From Niallia circulans (GTDB lineage Bacteria > Bacillota > Bacilli > Bacillales > Cytobacillaceae): 64,000 bases of DNA. Position numbers and translations under genes: made by a program. Positions 1-8,771 of this stretch are shown here, piece by piece. Within the stretch, counting starts at the first letter, position 1. Each line of letters begins with the position of its first letter. The stretch is from assembly GCF_003726095.1 (NCBI RefSeq), contig NZ_CP026031.1:186001-250000 (forward strand), in the 5' to 3' direction. The notes under the pieces are model-generated. The model did not search any database. It worked only from the letters and a program-made list of their open reading frames with translations, and was not told the DNA's origin.

Positions 1-165
1 CTGAAAAATTTGCTCTGGATCTTGCTCTGCGATGGCTGGTGCAGGGCTATGCAGCGGATATTCGACATGATGCATGCTTAATACTTTGCCAGCTTCAGCA
101 AATAAGACAGATTTTGTACTCGTTGTACCAATGTCTACACCTAAATATAGGGATGATAATTGCAT
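1..165 (-). CDS. gntK: Gluconate kinase (FGGY family), N-terminal 55 codons only
   Basis: Only the start of this minus-strand gene lies in the window; it runs off the left edge. The translation begins MQLSSLYLGVDIGTTSTKSV, with the phosphate-binding DIGTTSTK loop of FGGY sugar kinases at about residues 10-17, then EYPL and AEQDP motifs typical of gluconokinase. The family phosphorylates gluconate to 6-phosphogluconate with ATP in the cytoplasm. The ATG at 165-163 follows a good AAGGAG ribosome site (171-180 on the other strand). A cre-like box about 105 bp upstream fits catabolite repression. Other FGGY kinases (xylulokinase, glycerol kinase) cannot be excluded from so short a piece. Confidence 0.7.
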   Translation of the reverse strand, partial: MQLSSLYLGVDIGTTSTKSVLFAEAGKVLSMHHVEYPLHSPAPAIAEQDPEQIFQ

Positions 166-268
166 ATTAAAAACTCCTTTAATAAAAAGTCTAAAAAATA
201 TTTCATAAAAATATAAATTCACAGAAAAAAATTTCTTTAATTATATTTTAAAGGAAACAAAATGATTT

Positions 269-282
269 TGAAACTGTTTTCA
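269..282. promoter_or_regulatory. Candidate cre (CcpA) site upstream of gntK
   Basis: TGAAACTGTTTTCA matches the cre consensus TGWAANCGNTNWCA with one mismatch (T instead of C at position 7). It lies between the gntK start and the small gene at 437, so it could serve either one. Confidence 0.5.
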
Positions 283-436
283 TTCATTATTTTAAATTAA
301 TTTCCCATTATTCTTCCTCAAAAGATAAAATAATTGTTGATTTCTCAGATAGCTGTAAATTTTTGCCCTGGTTAGCATAAAAATAAAGCAAAAATATGCT
401 AAACTTAATCTATCTTATGGGGAAGGAGTTTTTTGA

Positions 437-685
437 ATGAATAACGAGATTGAAACGACTTACGAGGCTATTTATAATCAAATTCTCCATTTTCAACTGC
501 AACTGGAAGCGTTGAGTATACAAGCAGGTTCATGGCAAGAAGAGGATCAAGAACAGTTAATTAGAATGTCTATTGCCCTTCAAGCCTCGAAAGATATTTT
601 GGAAAATATGCTTACACCAGGGAAAAAGCTGAACTTTATTTATGAAAAAGGAATGTTCAGCTTGGAAATGTTTGATGAAAAATAA
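437..685 (+). CDS. Small protein of unknown function (82 aa)
   Basis: I do not recognise this protein. It is 82 residues, glutamine- and leucine-rich and predicted largely helical, with no signal peptide, membrane segment or metal-binding motif. The ATG follows a strong GGGGAAGGAG ribosome site with normal spacing, which is the main reason to call it real. It converges on the AraC-family gene that ends at 689, only three bases beyond its stop codon, and the two share a terminator-like hairpin. Function unknown. Confidence 0.6.
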   Translation: MNNEIETTYEAIYNQILHFQLQLEALSIQAGSWQEEDQEQLIRMSIALQASKDILENMLTPGKKLNFIYEKGMFSLEMFDEK

Positions 686-728
686 GCATTAAAGAAGAAT
701 ATCCTCGCTTGGCCGAATATTCTTCTTT
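677..728 (-). terminator. Hairpin between the small gene and the araC-type gene
   Basis: A perfect 12-bp stem (691-702 with 717-728, arm AAAGAAGAATAT) overlaps the last codons of the minus-strand gene. Read on the minus strand it is followed by TTATTTTT, so it mainly serves the AraC-family gene; the plus side has no U-tract. Confidence 0.55.
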
Positions 729-1558
729 CGAAATTCTCCAGGAGTAATACCAGTAGATTTCCGAAATACTTTTGTAAAATAGTTGGCATTCGCAAAACCT
801 ACTTGGACTGAAATGTCTTCAATAGAATATTTGGTTTGATATAATAACTCTGCTCCCTTTATGATACGGATATTCGTTAAATATTGAATCGGTGTAATTC
901 CAAGTACCTTTTTGAATAAACGAGTGAAGTGGAAGCGGGAAAGCGCAGCAGCCTCTGCCATATCATCTGGTCCGATTGGTTTATGATAGTGATTTTGAGC
1001 AAATAATGTCGCATTTAGTATACTTTCAGGAAGCTGAATGTCTCCTATGTTCTTCTTATATTGATACAATTCCATGATAAAGGAATAGGCGAGACTTGAA
1101 GCATAAAAAGCGTTATTTATCTGTTTATCTTTTGCTAGCTGATAAATATGCAGAAGGTGCTGAATGGGTCTCGAGTCCGAAGCTAATTGAATAATTGGCT
1201 GCTCGTTTTCCGTAAAAGAACGCCAGCATTTTTTTACCGTTTCACCATATAGTGTAATAAAAATAAATTCCCAATGCTCACTAGTTGGAGGCAGATAGTA
1301 TCTGTATTCCTCTGAAATATCAATTAAAAATGCCTTTCCAGCTGTCAATTTATGATTTTTACCTCCAAGTTCAATAGCACCAATTCCAGATATGGTATAT
1401 TGAAAAACATACATACTATCCTCTTTACGCTTTTTTCCTTTCCAATTATATAGATGGGAGGTTTGATTTTCCCATCCGATTGACCAAATTTGGGCTACCT
1501 CTTTTGTAATTTTTTCCGTAAATCTGTAAGCAAATACATTATTATCTTTTTTGGACAA
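689..1558 (-). CDS. AraC-family transcriptional regulator
   Basis: A 289-residue AraC/XylS regulator. Residues about 20-165 look like the cupin-type ligand-binding half, and about 185-285 form the two helix-turn-helix AraC DNA-binding domain (ALSRFHFTRLFKK and the signature YFTKVFRKSTGITPGEFR). It starts with TTG at 1558 behind GGAG, seven to eight bases away. It is transcribed away from galK, so regulation of the gal operon or of galactoside breakdown is a reasonable inference, but no effector can be read from the sequence. Regulators of this two-domain form usually activate sugar genes. Confidence 0.88.
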   Translation of the reverse strand: MSKKDNNVFAYRFTEKITKEVAQIWSIGWENQTSHLYNWKGKKRKEDSMYVFQYTISGIGAIELGGKNHKLTAGKAFLIDISEEYRYYLPPTSEHWEFIFITLYGETVKKCWRSFTENEQPIIQLASDSRPIQHLLHIYQLAKDKQINNAFYASSLAYSFIMELYQYKKNIGDIQLPESILNATLFAQNHYHKPIGPDDMAEAAALSRFHFTRLFKKVLGITPIQYLTNIRIIKGAELLYQTKYSIEDISVQVGFANANYFTKVFRKSTGITPGEFRKKNIRPSEDILL

Positions 1559-1737
1559 TAGAATGCTCCTTTCTTAGTAGAGCTGGCATTGGTAGATACT
1601 TGCCTTGGATAAGATAGGAGTAATAGATAGAAATTAAGTGTTTGGCATAAAAATTTGAAATTTATTAGCAAATTATTACCCTTTTCCCTTTCTTATTTTA
1701 CCATTGAGAGAGAAAGGTTTGAAGCATAAAATAAAAT

Positions 1738-1751
1738 TGTAAACGGTTTAA
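1738..1751. promoter_or_regulatory. Candidate cre or operator upstream of galK
   Basis: TGTAAACGGTTTAA matches the cre consensus TGWAANCGNTNWCA except for A at position 13. It lies 56 bp before the galK start codon, where CcpA could block transcription of the galKET operon. It is also partly palindromic, so a LacI/GalR-type operator is an alternative. Confidence 0.5.
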
Positions 1752-1806
1752 TGGAAGTCTAGAAATATGAGTAAGCATAAATGTTCATAAAAAAGGAGAG
1801 ATAGAA

Positions 1807-2979
1807 ATGGCAAAAAATCTATTTGCAACTTTTACAAATATTTTTAATGAAACAGAAACAAGCATCCGTACTTTTTTTGCACCAGGACGTGTGAATTTAA
1901 TAGGTGAACATACTGATTATAATGGAGGACATGTTTTTCCTTGTGCCTTATCTATTGGTACGACAGCACTTGTAAGAAAAAGATCAGATCGAGTGATTCA
2001 ATTTTATTCTACAAATTTTGCGGATTTAGGTATTATTAATGTTTCTTTAGACGATCTATCCTTTAATCAAGCAGATGATTGGGCGAATTATCCAAAGGGA
2101 GTAATAGTAACGCTTGCGCAATATGGATATCAGCTCGATGCTGGATTCGATGTTTTATATGAAGGAGAAATTCCCAATGGTGCTGGCTTATCTTCGTCTG
2201 CATCCATTGAAGTAGTGACAGCCATTATGTTAAATGAGTTGTATTCCTTTGCAATTGATCAAGTCAGCTTAGTAAAAATGTGTCAAAAAGCAGAAAATGA
2301 ATATATTGGTGTGAGCTGTGGAATTATGGATCAATTTGCAATCGGAATGGGCAAAGAAAAACATGCTATATTACTAGATTGCGACACACTTGACTATGTG
2401 TACAGCCCACTAGATTTAGATGCAGCTTCTTTAATTATTGCCAATACAAATAAACGCAGAGGGCTAGCGGATTCTAAATATAATGAGAGACGAGGAGAGT
2501 GTGAAAGAGCATTAAGAGACTTGCAGGGAGAATTAGAGATTCGATCATTAGGTGAATTAACGCCAGAGGAATTCGATTCGCATGCTCATTTGATTAAGCA
2601 AGATGTCGATAGAATGAGAGCAAAGCATGCTGTGTATGAAAATGCTCGAACAATAGAAGCTGTAAAAAAACTTCAAGCAGGAGATATTGCAGGATTTGGA
2701 CAATTAATGAATGCATCACATATCTCCTTACGTGATGATTATGAAGTGACCGGAAAGGAATTAGACGCATTAGTGGAAGCTGCTTGGGAACAAGCAGGGG
2801 TTATTGGATCTCGTATGACGGGAGCAGGCTTTGGCGGTTGTACGATCAGTATTGTCAACAATGAGCATATTGATTCTTTTATCGAGACGGTCGGAGCGAA
2901 ATATGAGGAGCAAACAGGATTGAAGGCAGACTTTTATGTTGTTCAAGTTGGAGATGGAGCCAAGGAAATTGTTGAATAG
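1807..2979 (+). CDS. galK: Galactokinase
   Basis: This enzyme phosphorylates alpha-D-galactose to galactose-1-phosphate with ATP, the first step of the Leloir pathway. The 390 residues match the family length. The galactokinase signature GRVNLIGEHTDYNGG is at about residues 27-41, the GHMP ATP-binding motif PNGAGLSSSAS at 123-133, and the C-terminal motif MTGAGFGGCTISIV at 337-350. The ATG follows AAAGGAGAGATAGAA. It is the first gene of galK-galE-galT, 30 bp ahead of galE, and has a cre-like box upstream. Confidence 0.97.
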   Translation: MAKNLFATFTNIFNETETSIRTFFAPGRVNLIGEHTDYNGGHVFPCALSIGTTALVRKRSDRVIQFYSTNFADLGIINVSLDDLSFNQADDWANYPKGVIVTLAQYGYQLDAGFDVLYEGEIPNGAGLSSSASIEVVTAIMLNELYSFAIDQVSLVKMCQKAENEYIGVSCGIMDQFAIGMGKEKHAILLDCDTLDYVYSPLDLDAASLIIANTNKRRGLADSKYNERRGECERALRDLQGELEIRSLGELTPEEFDSHAHLIKQDVDRMRAKHAVYENARTIEAVKKLQAGDIAGFGQLMNASHISLRDDYEVTGKELDALVEAAWEQAGVIGSRMTGAGFGGCTISIVNNEHIDSFIETVGAKYEEQTGLKADFYVVQVGDGAKEIVE

Positions 2980-3009
2980 TAACAGTAAAATAAAAAGGAG
3001 AGAGAAAAT

Positions 3010-3999
3010 ATGGCGATATTAGTATGTGGTGGTGCCGGTTATATCGGAAGTCATATGGTTTCTGAATTATTAGACCTAGGTGAAGAAGTAATTGTTGTTG
3101 ATAATCTTCAAACTGGGCATAAAGCTGCTGTAAGAGCGGAAGCAACCCTTTATATTGGCGATTTACGGAATGAAAGCTTCTTAGAAGAGGTCTTTAAGAA
3201 TCATACGATTGAAGCGGTAGTCCATTTCGCTGCTGACTCTTTAGTAGGTGAAAGTGTAACAAATCCGTTGAAATACTATGATAATAATGTAAACGGTGCG
3301 ATGACTTTATTGAAAGTGATGCACGCAAATGATGTGAAGAGAATTGTTTTCTCGTCAACTGCAGCAACTTATGGAGAGGCAAAGAATTTTCCGATTCAGG
3401 AGAGTGATGACACGATTCCAACGAATCCCTATGGAGAAACCAAACTAGCCATCGAAAAAATGCTAAAGTGGTGTGAAGCAGCATATGGGATTCATTATGT
3501 AGCTCTTCGTTATTTTAATGTAGCAGGTGCGCATATAGATGGGAGATTAGGGGAAGATCATTTTCCAGAAACGCATTTAATTCCCATTATACTGCAAGTA
3601 GCGTTAGGAAAGAGAGAAGTAATTAGTATTTTTGGTGATGATTATGAGACACATGATGGGTCATGTATTAGAGATTATATTCATGTCACCGATTTGGCTA
3701 ATGCTCATATCCTTGCTTTAAAAAAATTGCAGAAAGAAGAAACAAGCGGTATTTACAATCTAGGGAGTGGAACAGGTTTCACGGTGAAAGAAGTAATTGA
3801 GACAGCGAGAAAGGTAACGGGGCATCCTATTCCAGCAGAAATTGCTCCAAGAAGAGCAGGGGATCCGGCGCGATTAGTTGCTTCATCAGAGAAAGCGCAA
3901 GTAGAGTTAGGGTGGAATCCACAGTACACTTCACTGGAGACAATGATAGGAAGTGCATGGAACTGGTTCCAAGCAAATCCGAATGGCTATAAAGAATAA
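3010..3999 (+). CDS. galE: UDP-glucose 4-epimerase
   Basis: It interconverts UDP-galactose and UDP-glucose using bound NAD. The 329 residues form an extended short-chain dehydrogenase: the Rossmann loop GGAGYIGSH is at residues 7-15, the active-site serine/threonine stretch SST near 115-117, and the catalytic YxxxK is Y141 and K145 in NPYGETK. The C-terminal part carries GSGTGFTVKEV and RRAGDPA motifs typical of GalE. The start follows AAAAAGGAGAGAGAAAAT. It lies between galK and galT in one operon, which supports the galactose role over other NDP-sugar epimerases. Confidence 0.96.
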   Translation: MAILVCGGAGYIGSHMVSELLDLGEEVIVVDNLQTGHKAAVRAEATLYIGDLRNESFLEEVFKNHTIEAVVHFAADSLVGESVTNPLKYYDNNVNGAMTLLKVMHANDVKRIVFSSTAATYGEAKNFPIQESDDTIPTNPYGETKLAIEKMLKWCEAAYGIHYVALRYFNVAGAHIDGRLGEDHFPETHLIPIILQVALGKREVISIFGDDYETHDGSCIRDYIHVTDLANAHILALKKLQKEETSGIYNLGSGTGFTVKEVIETARKVTGHPIPAEIAPRRAGDPARLVASSEKAQVELGWNPQYTSLETMIGSAWNWFQANPNGYKE

Positions 4000-4034
4000 A
4001 TGAGAATGCACTAAGAGGAAAGGAGCAATGTTAT

Positions 4035-5552
4035 ATGACAACCACTATTTATCAGCATGTAGAACAATTGCTTCATTATGGAATAGAATCAAACTTAATT
4101 ACAAAATGGGATATAGATGTAGTGCGGAATAAATTACTCGAAATCTTAGAATTGGATGATTTTGTCCCATCAGAGATTAGCGCTCCAGTGAAAATAGAGT
4201 TGCGTGAACTATTAGATACTATTTTAGATTGGGCTGCTGAACATAATCTCTTGGTAGAAAATACAATTACCTATCGAGATTTACTAGATACTAAATTAAT
4301 GGCTTGCTTTGTTCCGCTGCCCTCTGAAATAAATAATAGATTTGCCATGCTCTATAAGGATAAGGGAGCAAAGAGTGCAACTAGTTGGTTTTATGACTTT
4401 TCAAAAAAAGTTGATTACATCCGCACGGATCGAATTGCTAAAAATGAAGAGTGGCTGGCGCATACGAGTTATGGAGATTTAGAGATTACGATTAACTTGT
4501 CTAAGCCAGAAAAAAATCCACAAGAAATAGCTGCTCTAAAAAAAGTAAAACAAGGTTTTTATCCTAAATGTTTGTTATGTAAAGAAAATGCTGGTTATGC
4601 AGGAAGAGTTAATCATCCGGCTAGACAAAATCATCGTATTATACCAGTGACTCTAGAAGAGGAACAATGGTTCCTGCAGTTTTCGCCATATGTTTACTAT
4701 AATGAGCATGCTATTTGTTTTTCTGAACGGCATGAGCCAATGACCATTTCGAAAAGAACATTTACTAGATTACTAGAATTTGTTCACCAATATCCTCATT
4801 ACTTTATGGGGTCTAATGCCGATCTGCCGATAGTTGGAGGGTCCATTCTTGCCCATGAGCATTTTCAAGGGGGATATCATGAATTTCCGATGGCAAAGGC
4901 AGAAATAGAAGCTGGATTTACGTTGGAGCAGTTTCCTGCTATCCATGCAGGAATAGTTAAATGGCCGATGTCTGTTTTACGTCTAAATGGTACAGACAAA
5001 CAACAATTAGTGGAAGCATCTGATTATATATTAAAAAAATGGCTGGATTATAGTGATGAAAGTGTTGATATTCTTGCATATACAAACGGTGTTCGTCATA
5101 ATACGATCACGCCAATTGCAAGAATGCGCAATGGCCAATATGAAATGGATTTAGTGCTCCGTAATAATCGTACAAGTGAAGAATATCCATTCGGGATCTT
5201 CCATCCACATGAGGAAGTTCATGCGATTAAACAAGAGAATATTGGTTTGATTGAAGTGATGGGGTTAGCAGTTTTGCCAGGAAGATTGAAAGTAGAAATG
5301 AGCTTACTTGCAGAGAATATCGTCAAAGCTGATTTTGAAGAGCGCATCCGTCTAGAGCCAGCTATTGTAAAACACTTAGCATGGGCAAAAAAAGTTAAAG
5401 AAAACAATCCACAGATGACAAAAGAAAATGTAAGTACTATCTTACAAACAGAAATAGGAATTGTTTTTGAGACAATCTTACATCATGCCGGTGTATTTAA
5501 AAGAGATGACGATGGAACAAAAGCCTTTTATCGGTTTATAGAGACACTATAA
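4035..5552 (+). CDS. galT: UDP-glucose--hexose-1-phosphate uridylyltransferase, class II
   Basis: This enzyme moves UMP from UDP-glucose to galactose-1-phosphate, giving UDP-galactose and glucose-1-phosphate. At 505 residues it is the long Firmicutes type rather than the 350-residue E. coli type. A CLLCKENAGYAGR motif lies near residues 179-191 and the GGSILAHEHFQGG stretch near 268-280 carries the histidines expected in the family. It is the last gene of galK-galE-galT, 35 bp after galE, with AGGAAAGGAG before the ATG. The glucose-1-phosphate produced could feed the nucleotide-sugar genes at 43-48 kb. Confidence 0.96.
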   Translation: MTTTIYQHVEQLLHYGIESNLITKWDIDVVRNKLLEILELDDFVPSEISAPVKIELRELLDTILDWAAEHNLLVENTITYRDLLDTKLMACFVPLPSEINNRFAMLYKDKGAKSATSWFYDFSKKVDYIRTDRIAKNEEWLAHTSYGDLEITINLSKPEKNPQEIAALKKVKQGFYPKCLLCKENAGYAGRVNHPARQNHRIIPVTLEEEQWFLQFSPYVYYNEHAICFSERHEPMTISKRTFTRLLEFVHQYPHYFMGSNADLPIVGGSILAHEHFQGGYHEFPMAKAEIEAGFTLEQFPAIHAGIVKWPMSVLRLNGTDKQQLVEASDYILKKWLDYSDESVDILAYTNGVRHNTITPIARMRNGQYEMDLVLRNNRTSEEYPFGIFHPHEEVHAIKQENIGLIEVMGLAVLPGRLKVEMSLLAENIVKADFEERIRLEPAIVKHLAWAKKVKENNPQMTKENVSTILQTEIGIVFETILHHAGVFKRDDDGTKAFYRFIETL

Positions 5553-5605
5553 AAAGTGCAGAGGAAAAAGATTAGATTGGTTAAGGTTAGAATATGAATG
5601 AGAGA

Positions 5606-5659
5606 TGAAAAAAATTCTTAGAGATCACTCGTTTTATAAGAAAACAGGCGGTCTCTAAG
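5606..5659 (-). terminator. Rho-independent terminator of the glycosyltransferase gene
   Basis: An 8-bp stem CTTAGAGA (5617-5624) with TCTCTAAG (5652-5659), plus an inner GTTTT/AAAAC pairing, is followed on the minus strand by a seven-base U-tract (5608-5614). It ends the gene whose stop is at 5682. The downstream end of galT has no separate terminator of its own that I can see. Confidence 0.7.
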
Positions 5660-5681
5660 AAATCAACTCTTAAACTTAATA

Positions 5682-7229
5682 TTAAAGAACCTTTAGCGCC
5701 AAGTGATTGTGAATGGTTTTATAAAAATGCTGCTTATCTGTTTGCTGCTTTTTTAACCGGAGCTTAGGGTTCGGGATATGTAATTGGACTTTATGATAAT
5801 CTCTATAAGATAAATAAATAGTATAAACTGATTTTCCAAGAGCGGTAAAGAATGCTTCTGGTACCATAATTCTCTTTAAAGCCCCTTCATATGGTTCAAT
5901 CGAAAACATAAACTGGTTATGGATGTTGTTTCGATCGCGGAACAGGAGATGTTCAATCTCTTTTGGGTGATCACCTGCAATACGAATATCGAAGCGGAAG
6001 AAACCATTCGTATATTCACAATTTATTAATTCAGCATACATAGGGACTCTAATAAAGTTATAAGGCGAGCTTAGCGGAGAAACCCAGTAAGCAGTATCAT
6101 CTTTAACTACATGTTTTTTTATTTTTTCTTGATTCATCCATCGAAATAATGTTTCGATATCCTTATAGCGTTTTTGTGAAAATAACTGATAACAAACCTT
6201 ATTATAAGGATGGTAAAAATGGTCACTGATCTCATAATCCAACGAAGAAGTCGTCCGTAACATTTTTTTCATGGTGGATATATATGCTTTCCTTTTTAAA
6301 AACTCATCTAATTTCCCTTTAAATGTTTGATTGTTTTCCGTTCTTAGCGTATGATACCGATTTATAAATCGATTAAAGCAATCAAATTCATACAAGCGAT
6401 TAAGGACCATTCGCTTTAACTCTGAATCCATTTCTTTCTCTTTAAAGTAGTTGATTACTTTTCGATTACAATGCATTTTATTTAATACATTCGTCTGCTT
6501 CGTCAAGGATTCGTCATTATCATCTAAGCGATTTAAATAGTAGATAACAGCTTCTGTTGTTGAGATTTTTTTACAATTAGTCAATACTTCCATGAAAAAT
6601 TGCTTATCTTCTCCATACTTCATCTCAGGAAATTGAATTTGGTTCTGTTTTATAATGCTAGACTTCATTAATCTTGCCCTAGGTCCTAAATGATGAAAAA
6701 TATGTGGGATACTCGCCGGGGGGATACTTCTTCTTTCTTTCCATGATTCGTGTTCGCCTACTATGGCATTTTTTTTAGACGTGACTTTAATTGTTTTTCC
6801 CACTATATAATCATCATCTGTTTCATTTAGTACACTATAGAGTTTTTCCAAGCCAGTCTTTTCAAACCAATCATCTGCATCTAAAAAAGTTAAGTAAGGG
6901 GCCGATGAAAGTTCAATGCCTAAATTTCTAGGATAGCCAGGTGTGCCTGTGTTTTTCGCTAGAAGAGCGAGTTTAATATTAGGATGCTCGTTAACAAATT
7001 TCTTCAAGATAGAACGAGTTTGATCTTTAGAGCCATCATCAATAAGTATATATTCAATCTGTGGCATAATGGATTGCTGTAAAACCGATTCAATCGTCTT
7101 CTGGATCGTTTTTTCATTGTTAAATACGGGGGTAATAACAGAAATAATCGGCTGTTCTAAATAGTTTGCACTCTGTAATAGTTCATATTTATATTTATTG
7201 TTTTTTCGAAGAGATGATATATTTTTCAT
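5682..7229 (-). CDS. Glycosyltransferase family 2 with C-terminal extension
   Basis: A cytoplasmic GT-A glycosyltransferase of about 515 residues. The N-terminal 220 residues hold the family 2 core: ISVITPVFNNEKTIQKTIES, the nucleotide-binding LIDDGSKDQT, and LDADDWFE as the DxD region. The remaining 290 residues resemble the linker and beta-rich tail found in wall teichoic acid or surface glycan transferases, which is inference. An upstream in-frame TTG at 7295 exists, but I prefer the ATG at 7229 because AAGGTAGGG precedes it, whereas TTG has no ribosome site. It stands alone between the gal operon and a divergent LacI gene, so its acceptor is unknown. Confidence 0.85.
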   Translation of the reverse strand: MKNISSLRKNNKYKYELLQSANYLEQPIISVITPVFNNEKTIQKTIESVLQQSIMPQIEYILIDDGSKDQTRSILKKFVNEHPNIKLALLAKNTGTPGYPRNLGIELSSAPYLTFLDADDWFEKTGLEKLYSVLNETDDDYIVGKTIKVTSKKNAIVGEHESWKERRSIPPASIPHIFHHLGPRARLMKSSIIKQNQIQFPEMKYGEDKQFFMEVLTNCKKISTTEAVIYYLNRLDDNDESLTKQTNVLNKMHCNRKVINYFKEKEMDSELKRMVLNRLYEFDCFNRFINRYHTLRTENNQTFKGKLDEFLKRKAYISTMKKMLRTTSSLDYEISDHFYHPYNKVCYQLFSQKRYKDIETLFRWMNQEKIKKHVVKDDTAYWVSPLSSPYNFIRVPMYAELINCEYTNGFFRFDIRIAGDHPKEIEHLLFRDRNNIHNQFMFSIEPYEGALKRIMVPEAFFTALGKSVYTIYLSYRDYHKVQLHIPNPKLRLKKQQTDKQHFYKTIHNHLALKVL

Positions 7230-7503
7230 TGCATTCCCTACCTTCATAATTAAAACTAAAAGAAAGTCCTTATAGCAATCATTATGAATCAACAAGCTAC
7301 AAGGTATACTTCCATAAATAGAAAAAATAGTGCATACGTTATTGTTTTTTATCCTGTATAATATAGAGAGAGAAGAACAAGTAAGGAAATCTAGCTTTAC
7401 ATCAAGGAAAAATGAAAAGGCTTTCTTAATTAGCGGGTTTCAAAGAATGCCTGCTCTATAATTGATTTTTCTGGAAGAAAGCAATGTATAAGGAGGTTTA
7501 TAG

Positions 7504-8487
7504 GTGACAACTATTAGTGATATCGCTAAACTTGCGGGCGTGGCCAAAAGTACTGTTTCTAGATATTTAAATGAAGGTTCTGTCAGTGAAGCCACGAAAA
7601 GAAAAATACAGCATATTATCAAAGAAACCGGCTATACGCCTAATGCATTTGCTCAAAGCTTAAAAGCAAAGAAGACAAATATTATTGGAACAATTGTGCC
7701 TCAATTAGATTCGTATGCTTTTTCACGGACTTTAATAGGAATAGATGAAGAGTTGAAGGCAAGGAATTATCAAATGTTAATTTCTCATTCAAATTTAGAT
7801 TTGGAACGGGAAATAGAAAATATTCATTCTTTAGTAAGACAGAAGGTTGCTGGGATCATTTTATTAGCAACAGAAGTTACGAATCGCCATTTAATGATCA
7901 TTAAACAACTAGGAATCCCTGTGCTTATTGTAGGGCAACAGCATGAGGAGATTCCAAGTTTAATTCATAATGATTATGAAGCAGCATATGAATTAGGGAA
8001 ATATATACTTTCTCAAGGGCATAAAAGAATCGCCTTCCTTGGTCTCCAAGAAAAAAATGTTGCAATAGGAATTGATCGGAAAGAAGGGTTTAAGAAAAGT
8101 ATCGAGGAAACAGCAAATATAGATGTCCAATTTTTTGAGGTGAAGATGGATCAAGAAACACAATCATTTTCCATTGTTTCTGAAATAATCGATCGATTTC
8201 ACCCTAGCATCATTGTATGTGCTACAGATAATATTGCCATGGGAACAATGAAAGCAATCTATTCGAAGGGGATTTCTATTCCTTGCGATCTGTCCATAAC
8301 CGGGTTTGGTGGGTATGAAATGACTGAGATGATATATCCAGGTTTAACCACTGCAAAGTTTTTTTATAAAGATGCTGGCAATCTAGCAGCCAGAAAGATG
8401 TTAAGTCTCATTAATGGTGATGATACTCCCATGAAAACAGTTTCTGGGTATGAAATTATTTACCGCGAAAGTGTTAGGCAAATGTAA
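7504..8487 (+). CDS. LacI-family transcriptional regulator
   Basis: A 327-residue LacI/GalR repressor. Residues 2-22 (TISDIAKLAGVAKSTVSRYL) form the helix-turn-helix, followed by the hinge helix (NAFAQSLKAKKTN) and a periplasmic-binding-protein-like ligand domain starting at IIGTIVPQ. It begins with GTG after TAAGGAGGTTTATAG. No sugar gene is directly joined to it: the gene upstream is a divergent glycosyltransferase and the nag operon begins 284 bp downstream behind its own promoter. The N-terminal part resembles sucrose- or beta-glucoside-type repressors, but I cannot name an effector. Confidence 0.9.
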   Translation: MTTISDIAKLAGVAKSTVSRYLNEGSVSEATKRKIQHIIKETGYTPNAFAQSLKAKKTNIIGTIVPQLDSYAFSRTLIGIDEELKARNYQMLISHSNLDLEREIENIHSLVRQKVAGIILLATEVTNRHLMIIKQLGIPVLIVGQQHEEIPSLIHNDYEAAYELGKYILSQGHKRIAFLGLQEKNVAIGIDRKEGFKKSIEETANIDVQFFEVKMDQETQSFSIVSEIIDRFHPSIIVCATDNIAMGTMKAIYSKGISIPCDLSITGFGGYEMTEMIYPGLTTAKFFYKDAGNLAARKMLSLINGDDTPMKTVSGYEIIYRESVRQM

Positions 8488-8495
8488 GTTCAACT

Positions 8496-8543
8496 AAATG
8501 ATATCAGCTAAAAGTGGATTTAGCCGATATCATTTATTCATAT
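8496..8543 (+). terminator. Terminator after the lacI-type gene
   Basis: A long near-perfect stem of 17 bases (8496-8512 with 8519-8535, one mismatch) around a six-base loop follows the stop codon. The tail ATTCATATTTTT is a weak U-tract. It separates the regulator from the nag operon. Confidence 0.75.
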
Positions 8544-8709
8544 TTTTAGAAATAGCAGCAAGAAGGACAATAGGAACTTGACGAAATAAAAGGAAATAAC
8601 TATAATTTGAGGTGAAACCGATTACCGCTAGTTAGTTTGGGGAAATAGAAAAATAGTGAATATCTGATAGGTTAATATTTAATCATCCAAGAAGAATAAG
8701 TATAAATCA

Positions 8710-8725
8710 ACTGGTATAGACATCT
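8710..8725. promoter_or_regulatory. Candidate NagR/DasR-type operator (dre-like) upstream of nagA
   Basis: ACTGGTATAGACATCT resembles the dre core TGGTMTAGACCA bound by GntR-family NagR (YvoA) and DasR proteins. It lies 47 bp before the nagA start, and the GntR regulator encoded as the third gene of this operon is the obvious binding partner. Confidence 0.55.
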
Positions 8726-8771
8726 AGATATATAGATACGCATATTTTTAAAAAAAGGAGCTTTTAGAATC

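Noticed and set aside
7229..7295. The longer TTG start at 7295 for the family 2 glycosyltransferase
   Set aside because: There is no ribosome site before the TTG, whereas AAGGTAGGG precedes the ATG at 7229.
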